64,000 nt of DNA, from contig SDOX01000021.1 in NCBI GenBank assembly GCA_004565275.1, forward strand, positions 250,560 through 314,559, in the 5' to 3' direction. How positions within the stretch are numbered: position 1 is the first letter of the stretch; the number at the start of each line of letters is the position of its first letter. Under the pieces are notes generated by a model that had not been told where the DNA came from, did not search any database, and worked only from the letters and a program-made list of their open reading frames with translations. Of this stretch, positions 53,330-62,856 are shown in pieces. Made by a program: the position numbers and the translations under genes. The DNA comes from Nannochloropsis salina CCMP1776 (taxonomy: Eukaryota > Sar > Eustigmatophyceae > Eustigmatales > Monodopsidaceae).

Positions 53330-55009
53330 ATGGCGGCGTCAGGGGAGATCATTCTTGAAAGAGAGAGCCCCAACACATGCGCCGGTGGGATCGAAGCAGC
53401 CACGAGGAATAGCTGCAAAATCAAGCTCGATGCCTTCCCACCTGCCTGCCCTCGAGTCCTGCACATATCGCCATCTGTTGCAACGTCAACCACTCAAGCC
53501 CCGGCGCACTTGGACGTCGCCGAGAAGTGCGCGAATCCGCCTGCGTTGCAACGCCTGCATTTACTTCCCGACCGACCTACCATCCGATCATGTCAAGTTG
53601 GGATAAAGCGGCCACGCTCACCCAGCTCCGGTCATGGACAGGATGCATGGGCCACAGTGACATCAGGTGCACCTGTGAAAAGCAGCTATTGGGAGACGGG
53701 GTTGTACTACGACGCCGTCCACCGGCTTCATTATCATCCAGACAGAAAGCACCCGGAAAGGCCTGAACGTGTGGAAACTATATTGGCACACCTGGCGAGC
53801 CGCGGCGTGCTGGATAAACTGACTGTTCTTGGCCAGGCAAACGCGGTGGAATATAGTGTCATGGCGGGGGTGCACAATCGACATTACTTGCGGCGTCTTC
53901 GGCGATGGGAAAATCGGGGCGCGGCGGCAGTTGAGGGAAGCCAGCAGGACAGGGACCAACTGTTGACGAAATTGCAAGAGGAAGCAGAGCAATTCGACTC
54001 CGTTTATTTGAACGCGTCTTCCGTGACATGTGCCCGCAGGGCAACAGGAGGCTTGCTGCTTTTGGTGGACCGGGTGGTGGGGACTGTGGGGCCCACGCGT
54101 TCTCCCGAGGGCGTTTGTCCCGTATCCACATTATCCGAAACTGCACGTCCACATACATTCAACAAGGTTTCGGATAGCACCATACACAAACACAGCACCG
54201 ACGTCTCCCACTCCTCGCCCCGCCTCAGGAACGGGCTCGCCCTGATCCGCCCGCCGGGTCACCACGCCGAGTCTCACTCTGCTAGGGGCTTTTGCCTCGT
54301 GAACAGCGTGGCCGTCGCCGCCAAGCATGCACGAGAGCATTTGGGGTTGTCGAAGGTCCTGATCTGTGATTGGGACGTGCACCACGGCCAAGGGACGCAG
54401 GAAATGTTCTGGAATGATCCATCCGTGTTGTACTTCTCAGTACACCGCCATGATCACGGACGCTTCTGGCCTGGAAGCGGGTCTCCGGAAAGGGTAGGGG
54501 AGGGAAAGGGGGAGGGATATACCATTAATGTGGCATGGAATCAAGGAGGCATGGGTGACGCGGAATACAGGCAAGTTTGGAAGAAGATATTGTTGCCCGT
54601 GGCGCGAGCCTTTGCGCCGGAGCTGATTCTGGTCTCGGCGGGTTTCGACGGGGCCCAGGGAGATCCTATGGGGGGCTGCGAGATCACTCCCAGGGCAGGG
54701 TTTGGGACCATGGCGAGGATGCTGGTGGAGGGCGTCCCAAGCGCCGAGGGTAGGGTGGTCCTGGCGCTAGAGGGAGGCTACCGTCTGTCCATCTTAGGAG
54801 AGTGTGTAGAGGCCTGTCTGGAGGCTTTGACGGGCGCGAGTAAGGGAGGGGGGGGGGCTAAGGACCTGCTGGGAGAGGATGACTTGAGGGATGGAACCGA
54901 CGTTGTCATTCTTGAGGATGCTGCCGAGGCTATAGAAAAGACGATCGCTGTGCATGGGAAATATTGGTCTTGTCTTGAGAAGGAAGGGAATGGGCTTAAG
55001 AAAAACTGA
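53330..55009 (+). CDS. Class II histone deacetylase
   Basis: 559 residues in one exon. The first 115 residues are unlike the family. The catalytic domain (about 118-500) has all zinc-hydrolase elements: RPPGHHAE near 307, WDVHHGQGTQ near 348 with the metal Asp/His, YFSVHRH near 368, SAGFDGAQGDPMGG near 436, and LEGGY near 481 with the catalytic Tyr. Presence of the Tyr and the HH pair suggests an active class II (HDAC6/Hda1-like) enzyme that removes acetyl groups from histones or tubulin. No zinc-finger UBP domain is visible. The C-terminal 60 residues are acidic and helical. Confidence 0.94.
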   Translation: MAASGEIILERESPNTCAGGIEAATRNSCKIKLDAFPPACPRVLHISPSVATSTTQAPAHLDVAEKCANPPALQRLHLLPDRPTIRSCQVGIKRPRSPSSGHGQDAWATVTSGAPVKSSYWETGLYYDAVHRLHYHPDRKHPERPERVETILAHLASRGVLDKLTVLGQANAVEYSVMAGVHNRHYLRRLRRWENRGAAAVEGSQQDRDQLLTKLQEEAEQFDSVYLNASSVTCARRATGGLLLLVDRVVGTVGPTRSPEGVCPVSTLSETARPHTFNKVSDSTIHKHSTDVSHSSPRLRNGLALIRPPGHHAESHSARGFCLVNSVAVAAKHAREHLGLSKVLICDWDVHHGQGTQEMFWNDPSVLYFSVHRHDHGRFWPGSGSPERVGEGKGEGYTINVAWNQGGMGDAEYRQVWKKILLPVARAFAPELILVSAGFDGAQGDPMGGCEITPRAGFGTMARMLVEGVPSAEGRVVLALEGGYRLSILGECVEACLEALTGASKGGGGAKDLLGEDDLRDGTDVVILEDAAEAIEKTIAVHGKYWSCLEKEGNGLKKN

Positions 55010-55369
55010 TTCTGTTAAGTCGGATGTGCATCTGACAATATGCATGTGCATGAAGAATTGTAGCTTGTGACTGCTTATTACGTGTCGTAGTAAGATGATG
55101 TGTTCTTGCCCCCCGGTACGGGCTTGGCGCCGTAGGTGGGATTGTAAATTTTATTGAAGCGCCTCAAAATACAACGGGATGAAGCAATTTTGCAAGGGAA
55201 GAGTGAGAATGGGAAGTATGGACGTAATTTTGGCTTGTGGATGCATAGATTTTCACAGGCCTCGATATATTCTTCCCACAACGTTACGTGTGAAGACCCC
55301 AACCTGATGGACCCCAACCATGGCTTTGGCCTGGGCCATCGCCCTTATCTGGATCCTTCTTCTTTTCCT
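55010..55369. other. Convergent spacer, histone deacetylase and Cdh-like gene
   Basis: 360 bp between converging genes. Nothing was seen. Confidence 0.45.
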
Positions 55370-56989
55370 TTATTTTTGATATACCCCGTTCGAAATCGAC
55401 CGACCCCCTTCAGGTTCCGGCCATTCCTTGGCGGTGACCGGACAATCCGTCACGGGGTCCCATCCTTTCTTGGAGCCGATGCCGTCGATCGCAGCTTGTG
55501 TGCACAAAAGACTTTCTGCGTGGAAGTGTGTCGCCGTCGATCCCATCAAGACGTAATGACCCGACGGGCGCTGCGTGTTCGGATCAAGGGTGGTGGTGGG
55601 GGCAATAATGACAGCTACTTGCGCCATTTGGAAATCCCCAGCACGTGCGAAAGGACGGGAGTCTACCGGAGCGTGCGGTAGAGTGGGTGGATCCAAGATC
55701 GGCATGCCCAAGGCGTCCTTGACCAATGTATCAAGCAATTGTGGGCACATGTCCAACGCTAGATTTCGAAGCGTCCACAGCGGGGCGGTGACATCTCCTG
55801 TTTTGTTCATTTCAGCCTGATATTTCTTCCCTTCCGGGAGTAAGGCCAAATCCCATGGAAACAGCCACCCAAAATATGTAACGTTGTGTTCTCCGTACAT
55901 AAAACCAGACACTACCGTGCACGTCTTCAAACCACTTGGAATCCTAGAATTCTCATTCAAATGTCGCCGGAAAGGGATAGGCAATGCTGCGTAATGAATA
56001 TGAGCTTGATGCTGGGTTCGAAGGTCTGCTTGGTTGATACCGATGGCGACATTCGTCCGGCCCATCTTGCCTGGGATGATAGACGAATTGAATATTTGAG
56101 CTCCGTCTGCGCCATGATTTTTGTGAACTATCGGTTTCAAGTATTGGGAAGGATCCATAGCTAGGCGCCAGGCTTGTTGAAAAAGTGATGCGTCTGTACG
56201 CGTATCTTCAATACCACGATTGGGGGTGGGAGGAATAAAGAGCCAATGCGGTGTTTCTTCTGAGTTATCCAGGCTACTCTGTGCTCGTAGAAAGGTTAAG
56301 CCAGCTTGGGTGCTTTTATTTTCTTCGAAACATGTTTGGTCCTCGCCGTTCTGTGTCTTGTGGACTGCATCGCAATGCTCCGTGATCAAGCGATAGAGTT
56401 TGCAGGGCCGACAACAGTATACACCGAGATCGCTTTCATTGTAGTTATTACCCTTAGTGCGAACATCACAAGTCTGCGCGAAGGACTCGAGCGATGGGAA
56501 TGTGTATTTAAAAGGGAGAAAATAGGAGTCGTTGAATGTTGGAATGAAGTAGCAAGTCTGCAAGCATGTCTGTAAGAAAATATCGAGATTGTATGGTTTG
56601 AGAGCGAAATAGGAGTCTAGAAACCTTTTATTCCCGTTACAACTAATAGTGACATTCAATAAACAATCTAAGAAGAGATTTATGAAATGCTTTACCTCCT
56701 CATGCGAATCAAAATAAATACTCACCCCGCACTGTAAACCCCAATTCTCCGGTAGACAGTATTGGAATTCTGGTGGCCATTTTATGCCCTTGTCGTTACA
56801 TTGAACTTCATTGGAAAAGGATCCAGTATCAGGCAAAAAACTCCTGCAAAGGCTGCTAAAAGAGAAGCAGGGACGACACAGCAGGAGGAACAAAGATGAG
56901 CAAAGAGCGAGGTTTCGGAGTTCTTGTCTCTTTGGACGCAGCATCCACCGCCTGTACGAGAAAGGAAAGTCGAGATGGTATGCGAGCAT
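55370..56989 (-). CDS. Secreted Cys-rich protein with CDP-diacylglycerol pyrophosphatase-like (Cdh) domain
   Basis: 539 residues in one exon. A signal peptide (LALCSSLFLLLCRPCFSFSS) is followed by a Cys-rich region of about 180 residues with potential N-glycosylation sites; I do not recognise it. The rest resembles bacterial CDP-diacylglycerol pyrophosphatase (PF02611): a LFIPPTPNRGIED strand/loop, then FQQAWRLAMD, then NVAIGINQADLRTQHQAHIHYA with the HIT-like HxH, then a late GHYVLMGSTATHFHAES close to the family's C-terminus. Bacterial Cdh cleaves CDP-diacylglycerol to CMP and phosphatidate. Here the substrate is uncertain but a lipid- or nucleotide-cleaving secreted or lumenal enzyme is plausible. 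Met1 or Met16 (56944) may start it. The domain is otherwise mostly bacterial, which suggests transfer. Confidence 0.8.
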   Translation of the reverse strand: MLAYHLDFPFSYRRWMLRPKRQELRNLALCSSLFLLLCRPCFSFSSLCRSFLPDTGSFSNEVQCNDKGIKWPPEFQYCLPENWGLQCGVSIYFDSHEEVKHFINLFLDCLLNVTISCNGNKRFLDSYFALKPYNLDIFLQTCLQTCYFIPTFNDSYFLPFKYTFPSLESFAQTCDVRTKGNNYNESDLGVYCCRPCKLYRLITEHCDAVHKTQNGEDQTCFEENKSTQAGLTFLRAQSSLDNSEETPHWLFIPPTPNRGIEDTRTDASLFQQAWRLAMDPSQYLKPIVHKNHGADGAQIFNSSIIPGKMGRTNVAIGINQADLRTQHQAHIHYAALPIPFRRHLNENSRIPSGLKTCTVVSGFMYGEHNVTYFGWLFPWDLALLPEGKKYQAEMNKTGDVTAPLWTLRNLALDMCPQLLDTLVKDALGMPILDPPTLPHAPVDSRPFARAGDFQMAQVAVIIAPTTTLDPNTQRPSGHYVLMGSTATHFHAESLLCTQAAIDGIGSKKGWDPVTDCPVTAKEWPEPEGGRSISNGVYQK

Positions 56990-57104
56990 TATTATTATTT
57001 TTGTTTACAAGTCCTATCTCATCAAAAAATGTAAAACCAGATTCGAGGTGTAGGCTGAGGAGGAGGATGCACGAAGGAACAAGCAGCTCAAATTTGAAAA
57101 TTTA
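56990..57104. other. Promoter side of Cdh-like gene
   Basis: A short spacer before the retroelement fossil. Nothing was seen. Confidence 0.3.
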
Positions 57105-58290
57105 AATTGCTGAAACAAGATCTTTGGGATTTCTCGTATCTCAAGAAGGCGTAACACCAAACCCAGACACGATCTCTACCCTCTCAAATGATCCAGTACC
57201 AAAATAAACCAAATGTAATAGAGCAATTTTGTCTTTATGTTCTTATCATCGAAAATTTGTCAAGGGATTGTCTACGATAGCGGGACCCTCCACAAAACTA
57301 TAATGCACTACAAATCGTTGGAAATGGAAAAAAGAGCAGCAGAAATCATTCGAACCATTTAAACGAGCCTTGATGACACTAGTAGTATTAGCTTGTCCGG
57401 ATATATCAAGAGGTTATACGCCATACACTGATTCAAGCGGTTTTGGAGTAGGCGCCATTTTAGAACAAACGGACGACGACGGAGGCAGTCGAGTGATATG
57501 TTACGCACGCCGATCTCTCACTCGGGCTGTAGAGCAATACACTCCCCACAAATCTCAAGCCATTGGCAATCGTATGGGCAGTGTAGAAGTTCCATCCATA
57601 CATTTTCGGTCGACACGTAACAATTATAACGGACCATCCCACAGTATAAATTTGACAAATAAGTGATACCTGACTCGCTTAAAAAAATGATAGTGTAGTC
57701 GTACTATGACAAGTCGATGGCAGGGCTTTTAATTTCCATAAAAACTAGTAATCGGATCGCCCACAAGTATTTCTGGTAGGGCATGTCAACAAAAACCAAT
57801 CAATATTGCAACAATTGCATTACGGGCAATTCTCGGAAAAACCCCTCAAAGTCGGAAATGCTTTGAATTAGGTCAACAATCTACAGTCTGGGCACCTTTC
57901 TAGCCATTGTGGTGCGGCTAGTTGTCTATAGCTCCTTCGCAAAGAGGATTCGACAGTTTGCCAGTATTCACGGACTCCCTCACTCACTGGGTGGAAGAAT
58001 TTCCGACAAGACAGCAAACAGCATCGGAGGCAGCAAGAATTTAACTTGTTAATATTATTTGAAGGCACGGTTGCCCACAAGAAGCATTACCAAACAATGG
58101 ATCCCATTTCCGCAACGCATAACTTAATCAACTAACTAGATTAATGGCAAAGAAAAAGATGGACCAGCCCGTGTCGACCGCAAGCAAATGGTCAAACGGA
58201 ACGGGCCAACCAGACTTTCCTGAACATGCTGTCTATTTCCGCTGATGAGCGAAAACAGAAGTCGGATACATAACTACCATCTTTATCATT
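57105..58290 (+). mobile_element. Decayed Ty3/gypsy LTR-retrotransposon fragment
   Basis: A fossil. In order on the + strand, it holds the end of a reverse transcriptase region (about 57.1-57.4 kb), an RNase H region (about 57.4-57.7 kb), and an integrase core region (about 57.9-58.3 kb), the usual Ty3/gypsy order. It is broken, with at least four or five breaks, and it lacks a recognisable gag, protease or LTR in the window. It looks old. The boundaries are approximate, set by where similarity fades. Confidence 0.7.
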
Positions 58291-58950
58291 CGCAAACAAA
58301 ATAAGTGTTAATGCAATTACCAAATACTACACGATCGGGATCCTACATTACCCATCGATATACTACTATTCGACATCCGCAACTTTTATGTTTTATAATC
58401 CTCATTAGAAGTCCGTATTAATTCTTTGGAGGCCACGTCAGTAAATCTTAGTGATCGAAACATCTTGAAAGATGTCGTGGCGGCGTTTCGTCATCAAGAA
58501 ATTAGAAATTAAGTCATATTACACTAAGAACGTGAAGGTTGTATAGGTATGCAGGCGATGAGGATAAACCGCATTAGCAGGTTTCCAACCCAAAGAAGAT
58601 AAAACACATATATAAATCAACTCAACTCAATGGAAATCATTTACGCCTGGAGATGCAAAGACGTAGTGCTCATAAGTCAGGCCCTGAAGATCCCCTTCCC
58701 AAACACTTGTTTTGGCGAGATCGGAGCTCGCTAGAAAGGAGCGAGGCAGTGCTCGACTTTTTCGTGCAGAGGAACGGGCCATGTTCAAGCGCTATGGAGG
58801 GCATCGTTCACCGACACATTTAAGCCTTGTCCTTCTTACTATGCACAATTCTGGTAGCGCTCCAATCAAGTTTCAATCGCTCTAAGCCCTCCCCATACAC
58901 CTTGTAGGGCCGCTCGCTCAAAAACTGCAGCGACTGTCGAGCATTGATAT
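58291..58950. other. Spacer between retroelement fossil and ALG2
   Basis: About 660 bp. It may contain unrecognised fossil remains and the ALG2 promoter. No gene was seen. Confidence 0.4.
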
Positions 58951-60465
58951 ATGGCCAAACTTTCATGCGCTCCTTCAGATGCACCATCCGCCGATCCACC
59001 TTCTGAAACGCTCCATGTGACTTTTCTCCACCTGGATCTAGGAATCGGGGGGGCGGAGCAGCTTATTGTGAATGCTGCCGTGGCCTTGCAGCAACTGGAG
59101 CATCACGTCACGATATGGACCACCCACCATGACGCCTCCCATTGCTTTGGTGAGACCCGGGGCGCCGGGTCGTTGGCTTCCCACATCCATATTGCCGGTG
59201 ATTGGCTTCCTAGACATGTACTAGGTCGCTTTACGGCCATGTGCGCGGTGATCCGTATGCTCTATTTGGCATTGGTAGTTTGGATATCGACGTTGAGCTT
59301 GAGGAAATCCAGCTGCCAACGTTCAGAGCGCAAGAAGGGACACATTGATCGTCGCGTTGATGTTGTAATATGTGACGGCGTTTCGGCCATGATCCCTTTA
59401 CTGCGTTACGTTTGTGGCTTCCCAGTGTTGTTCTACTGCCATTTTCCAGATAAACTTTTGTGCACTAACAGGGCCTCGGTTTGGAAGCGATTCTACCGCG
59501 CCCCGTTGGATTGGCTGGAGGAAAAGACAACTGGTGCAGCAACCCTGATAGCTGTCAATAGTCTCTTCACTGCAAAGATCTTCGCGGAGACGTTCCCTCG
59601 TCTCCTTTCTCGGCACCCTGCTCCTGCTGTCATACACCCAGCCATTAATTTAGGAAGATTTGTGCCACCTAAAGCGGGAGCCTCCGCGTTCCCCACACAT
59701 GACACAACTCAGGAAGGGACAAAAGGAGCGGTCCGAAAAGAGGATGCGCATCGTCCTTTCGTCTCTCTCAATCGTTTCGAGCGCAAGAAGAACATCGGCC
59801 TGGCCCTAGAAGCTTTGGCCTTGCTTCGAACCCGCCTCGAGACCGATTGGGCCGACGGACACGTAGATGGCTCAAGCTCCCTTCGACTCGTCATTGCCGG
59901 AGGCTACGACGAGGCGGTGCGGGAGAACAGGGAGTACATGGACGACCTCCAAGCGCGCGCCTCCGCGTTAGGGGTGGCAGAGAGCGTTTCATTTCAGCCC
60001 TCGATTTCAGATTCCGAGCGGGCCGCGTTGTTACAAGATGCCCTGGCTGTGTTGTACACTCCAGACCGGGAGCATTTTGGCATCGTGCCATTGGAAGCCA
60101 TGTACGCGGGTAGCCCGGTGGTAGCGGTAGCTTCCGGAGGGCCGTTGGAGACCGTGGTTGACGGGACCACGGGGTTTCTATGCCAGGGCGACCCAGAGGG
60201 CTTTGCCAATGCCATGTATAGATTTGTGGTCGACCCGACATTGAAAGAAACGATGGGAGCGGCGGGTCATGTCCATGTCAAAGAGAATTTTGGATTGGAT
60301 ATGTTCGCAAAGACGTTAGAAGGGGCAGTTCTGGACACGAGGAGGCAGGCACAAAGAGAGAGGGATGATGACCAGGGGGAAAGAAGGGAGATAATGATTT
60401 CAGTCACGGGAATAACGATCCTTCTGCTCGCATGTGGATTATATCACGTTTTCTATCTGTCATAA
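58951..60465 (+). CDS. ALG2: ALG2 alpha-1,3/1,6-mannosyltransferase
   Basis: 504 residues in one exon. GT4 glycosyltransferase with the N-terminal GIGGAEQLIVNAA loop, YCHFPDKLLC typical of ALG2, RFERKKNIGLALEALALL, and the donor-site E-x7-E in EHFGIVPLEAMYAG. ALG2 adds the second and third mannose to the dolichol-linked oligosaccharide on the cytosolic face of the ER. The C-terminus carries a transmembrane segment (ITILLLACGLYHVFYL); an internal hydrophobic stretch (MLYLALVVWISTL) is the membrane-dipping region of the family. The full length and conserved residues indicate a working enzyme. It sits just after the retroelement fossil. Confidence 0.95.
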   Translation: MAKLSCAPSDAPSADPPSETLHVTFLHLDLGIGGAEQLIVNAAVALQQLEHHVTIWTTHHDASHCFGETRGAGSLASHIHIAGDWLPRHVLGRFTAMCAVIRMLYLALVVWISTLSLRKSSCQRSERKKGHIDRRVDVVICDGVSAMIPLLRYVCGFPVLFYCHFPDKLLCTNRASVWKRFYRAPLDWLEEKTTGAATLIAVNSLFTAKIFAETFPRLLSRHPAPAVIHPAINLGRFVPPKAGASAFPTHDTTQEGTKGAVRKEDAHRPFVSLNRFERKKNIGLALEALALLRTRLETDWADGHVDGSSSLRLVIAGGYDEAVRENREYMDDLQARASALGVAESVSFQPSISDSERAALLQDALAVLYTPDREHFGIVPLEAMYAGSPVVAVASGGPLETVVDGTTGFLCQGDPEGFANAMYRFVVDPTLKETMGAAGHVHVKENFGLDMFAKTLEGAVLDTRRQAQRERDDDQGERREIMISVTGITILLLACGLYHVFYLS

Positions 60466-61057
60466 CGAGGGAAATAAGAGAAAGCGAATAAATATTCATC
60501 TTTTAAAAACAAAATAGCGCTTACTTGCAGATTCAATAGAATACTTCGCTTTTTTCAACTTGCGCACATACGTCAGGTCCTTATGCGCGCCAAGCGAAAT
60601 AACGTGGTGCACAAATTTAAAGGAATCTAAGTTTGCGGCGAAAACTGTTCCGCGGACGGCAAAAGGATCATGCATAAACGTAATCCAGCTTATGTTGCAT
60701 GGTGGGACTGCAATGAACGACGGCAATCATTACGCCGTCCCCCGTTTTAATGCATGATGATCCTATGTCGGGCCCCGGGCATTGCCACTGGATTTATCGA
60801 TTGCGCGACTGTCTTGGGACGTCGCATTTGAAACTTCATCGAGTCAAGTATTCGTGCAAAGATGCGCGCGTGCCGAATATGCTGTATTTCATTGCAGGGA
60901 TGCAGTGAGAAGGTAGTCGTGTGGGCCAGTCCAACCTACGATCGAATCGTTGGGCTGGGGTAGACAAAAGGAGACATTGTGCATCGACACTTGTTCCAAT
61001 CTTTCCTGCCTTACCCATGCCAATTCGACAATATCTCACATATGCATACAGGCACTC
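60466..61057. other. Intergenic, ALG2 to ferredoxin gene
   Basis: 592 bp between two + strand genes. Nothing was seen. Confidence 0.45.
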
Positions 61058-61900
61058 ATGGCGTCGGCGCTTTTGGCCAAGAAAGCGCTGCGTCAAGCCC
61101 TGGCGGTGGGAGCACGCAGCCAAGCAACAGTGGGGAGACGTTCAGGAGCAGTAATCAGTATTATTGGGAGCAGCCGACGCACGCTCGCTTCGGTGAAGGA
61201 TGTGACCGTCAATGTGACATTTATCAACCACGAGGTAGGGTGTATGTGTCGGGTGGCAAAGGTCTTCAGCTACACCAGGCCGAACGGAAATGGGGAGAGG
61301 ACCCGCCCTTTTTTCTGATTGTTACCGTTGTCACGTAGGGCTTAAGGATAACGGTGCCAGGCCGAGTAGGCCAGAGCCTTCTGGATGTGGCGCAGATGCA
61401 CGACATTGAGCTAGAGTCGGGATGTGGAGGCGGTGGGGCGGTACAGCAGAAGAAGCATTCTGAGCGGTGGACGGAGGATTTATTCGGGCGCGGTAAGTCC
61501 GAGAGTATTCTATATAGATGGACAGCTATACCCTACCTACAGATTTTCGGGGAAAACGTCGGAAAAAGGGTGTCCGTGGATTTTAGAGACACTCAAGAGG
61601 GCGAGCTTAACCCTCTCTCAGTGTTTGAGAGGGATCCCTGCGGCTGATTTCCTCTTGCAACCACCTTTTCTTGTGACAGGCCCTTGCTGTCATTTTTGCC
61701 ACGTAAAAATCCCTTCCCCTTGGATCAATACCATTCATGACAAGCAACCAGCAACCGAGAAGGAGCACGAATTGCTGGAAGAGCACTGGCAGGAGGAAGC
61801 CACAGACAACTCCCGGCTTGGCTGTCAAGTCATGCTGACGAAAAACCTCGACGGCATGCAGGTCTTCATCCCCGATGGACCGCCTGCCGACTGTCCGTAG
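61058..61900 (+). CDS. Mitochondrial adrenodoxin-type [2Fe-2S] ferredoxin
   Basis: Three exons by hand: 61058-61234, 61339-61432 and 61680-61900, with GT-AG introns of 104 and 247 bp in phases 0 and 1; 163 residues. An Arg/Ala-rich mitochondrial presequence (ALLAKKALRQALAVGARSQ, about 1-45) is followed by the ferredoxin fold (VTVNVTFINHE, VGQSLLDVAQMHDIELE). The cluster ligands are Cys in SGCGG, then after the splice the pair in PCCHFCH giving C-x5-C-x2-C, and the fourth in SRLGCQ. The spacing matches adrenodoxin exactly, supporting the exon-2/3 junction. The late motif TKNLDGMQVFIPD is also family-typical. It carries electrons for Fe-S assembly (with Isd11/Isu) and possibly for haem A synthesis. 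Confidence 0.93.
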
Positions 61901-62856
61901 AGAGATCATTACAATTTGAGAGCTGCCACAGGCGGGCTGCGGGAGAGGTGCTGCTCGCTCAAGGTCGGCAACAAACAGGTTGAAACCGGCTTTTGATGCA
62001 ATGTAGGTGTCGCGATATCGTCGAAGCGATCATGATGAATGGTATTGCTGCCGACAAGATGGAAAGTCTGAGGGCCAGGCCATGAATAAAAAAGAAAAAG
62101 AAGTGCACATTTTTTGGCAATGTCCGTCGAACATATCGTTGACCGAGGGACTGAGGCTGAAGGATTCAGACTGATGCCTTCCAAAGCCAACATGTCCACG
62201 AGACCCATTTTCGTTTCGCAACCACTCCCTTTTTACGTCCTGTGCCTCTCTGTATTGACGAATTAGCAACATGTCTTCCATGAAAACGGTGTTCGGACGG
62301 GGTCGTGTCAGGTTAGTTTGGGAGGGAGGAGGTTTCCCACATGCAGAATGGGCGGCAGCCATGGCCCGCCCGTCTTCCCCCTTTCCGCTTATAACCTTTT
62401 TCGCTTAGTAGTCGTACGTAGCATTTGTTCGCGAACTTAGAGCGCCTGACTGCCTCTCTCACATGTCATGGACAAGATTTGACCGGACATGCTTTTGGAA
62501 CCTGGAAGCCGAGAGGGATGTGGCAGGGTGTTTGTTCCCAGCCTCGCTCTTTGTTGCAACGCTTTATCATCCATCGAACACATTTAATGATCGTGATCGT
62601 AGACTTTGTATTCGAAAATTCACACACAGACATATATGTCGGTCGATAAGCGCTTCTCGGTCCAAGCCACGGCGCGTTTTAGTGTCCTCGAAGCTCCAGG
62701 AGGTAGGTACACCCCACCTGCCTATGCGCCTGCCATAGCACCTCATTTTCCTTCATCCCTTTTCGCGCCGTGGACGCCCCGATGCCTTCAAATGCATGTT
62801 TGCGTAGTGGGAGTAACATTCAGCGGTACAGTATTATAAATTTATGGGAGGACGGA
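61901..62856. other. Intergenic, ferredoxin to TyrRS
   Basis: 956 bp. A - strand frame with ATG (62030-62362, 110 codons, with LIRQYREAQDVKREWL) overlaps another at 61909-62208. Neither was recognised; they might be exons of one small gene. The remainder is probably the TyrRS promoter. Confidence 0.35.

Noticed and set aside
62030-62362. 110-codon - strand frame with ATG
   Set aside because: No domain was recognised and the neighbouring frame at 61909-62208 competes; left within the intergenic entry.
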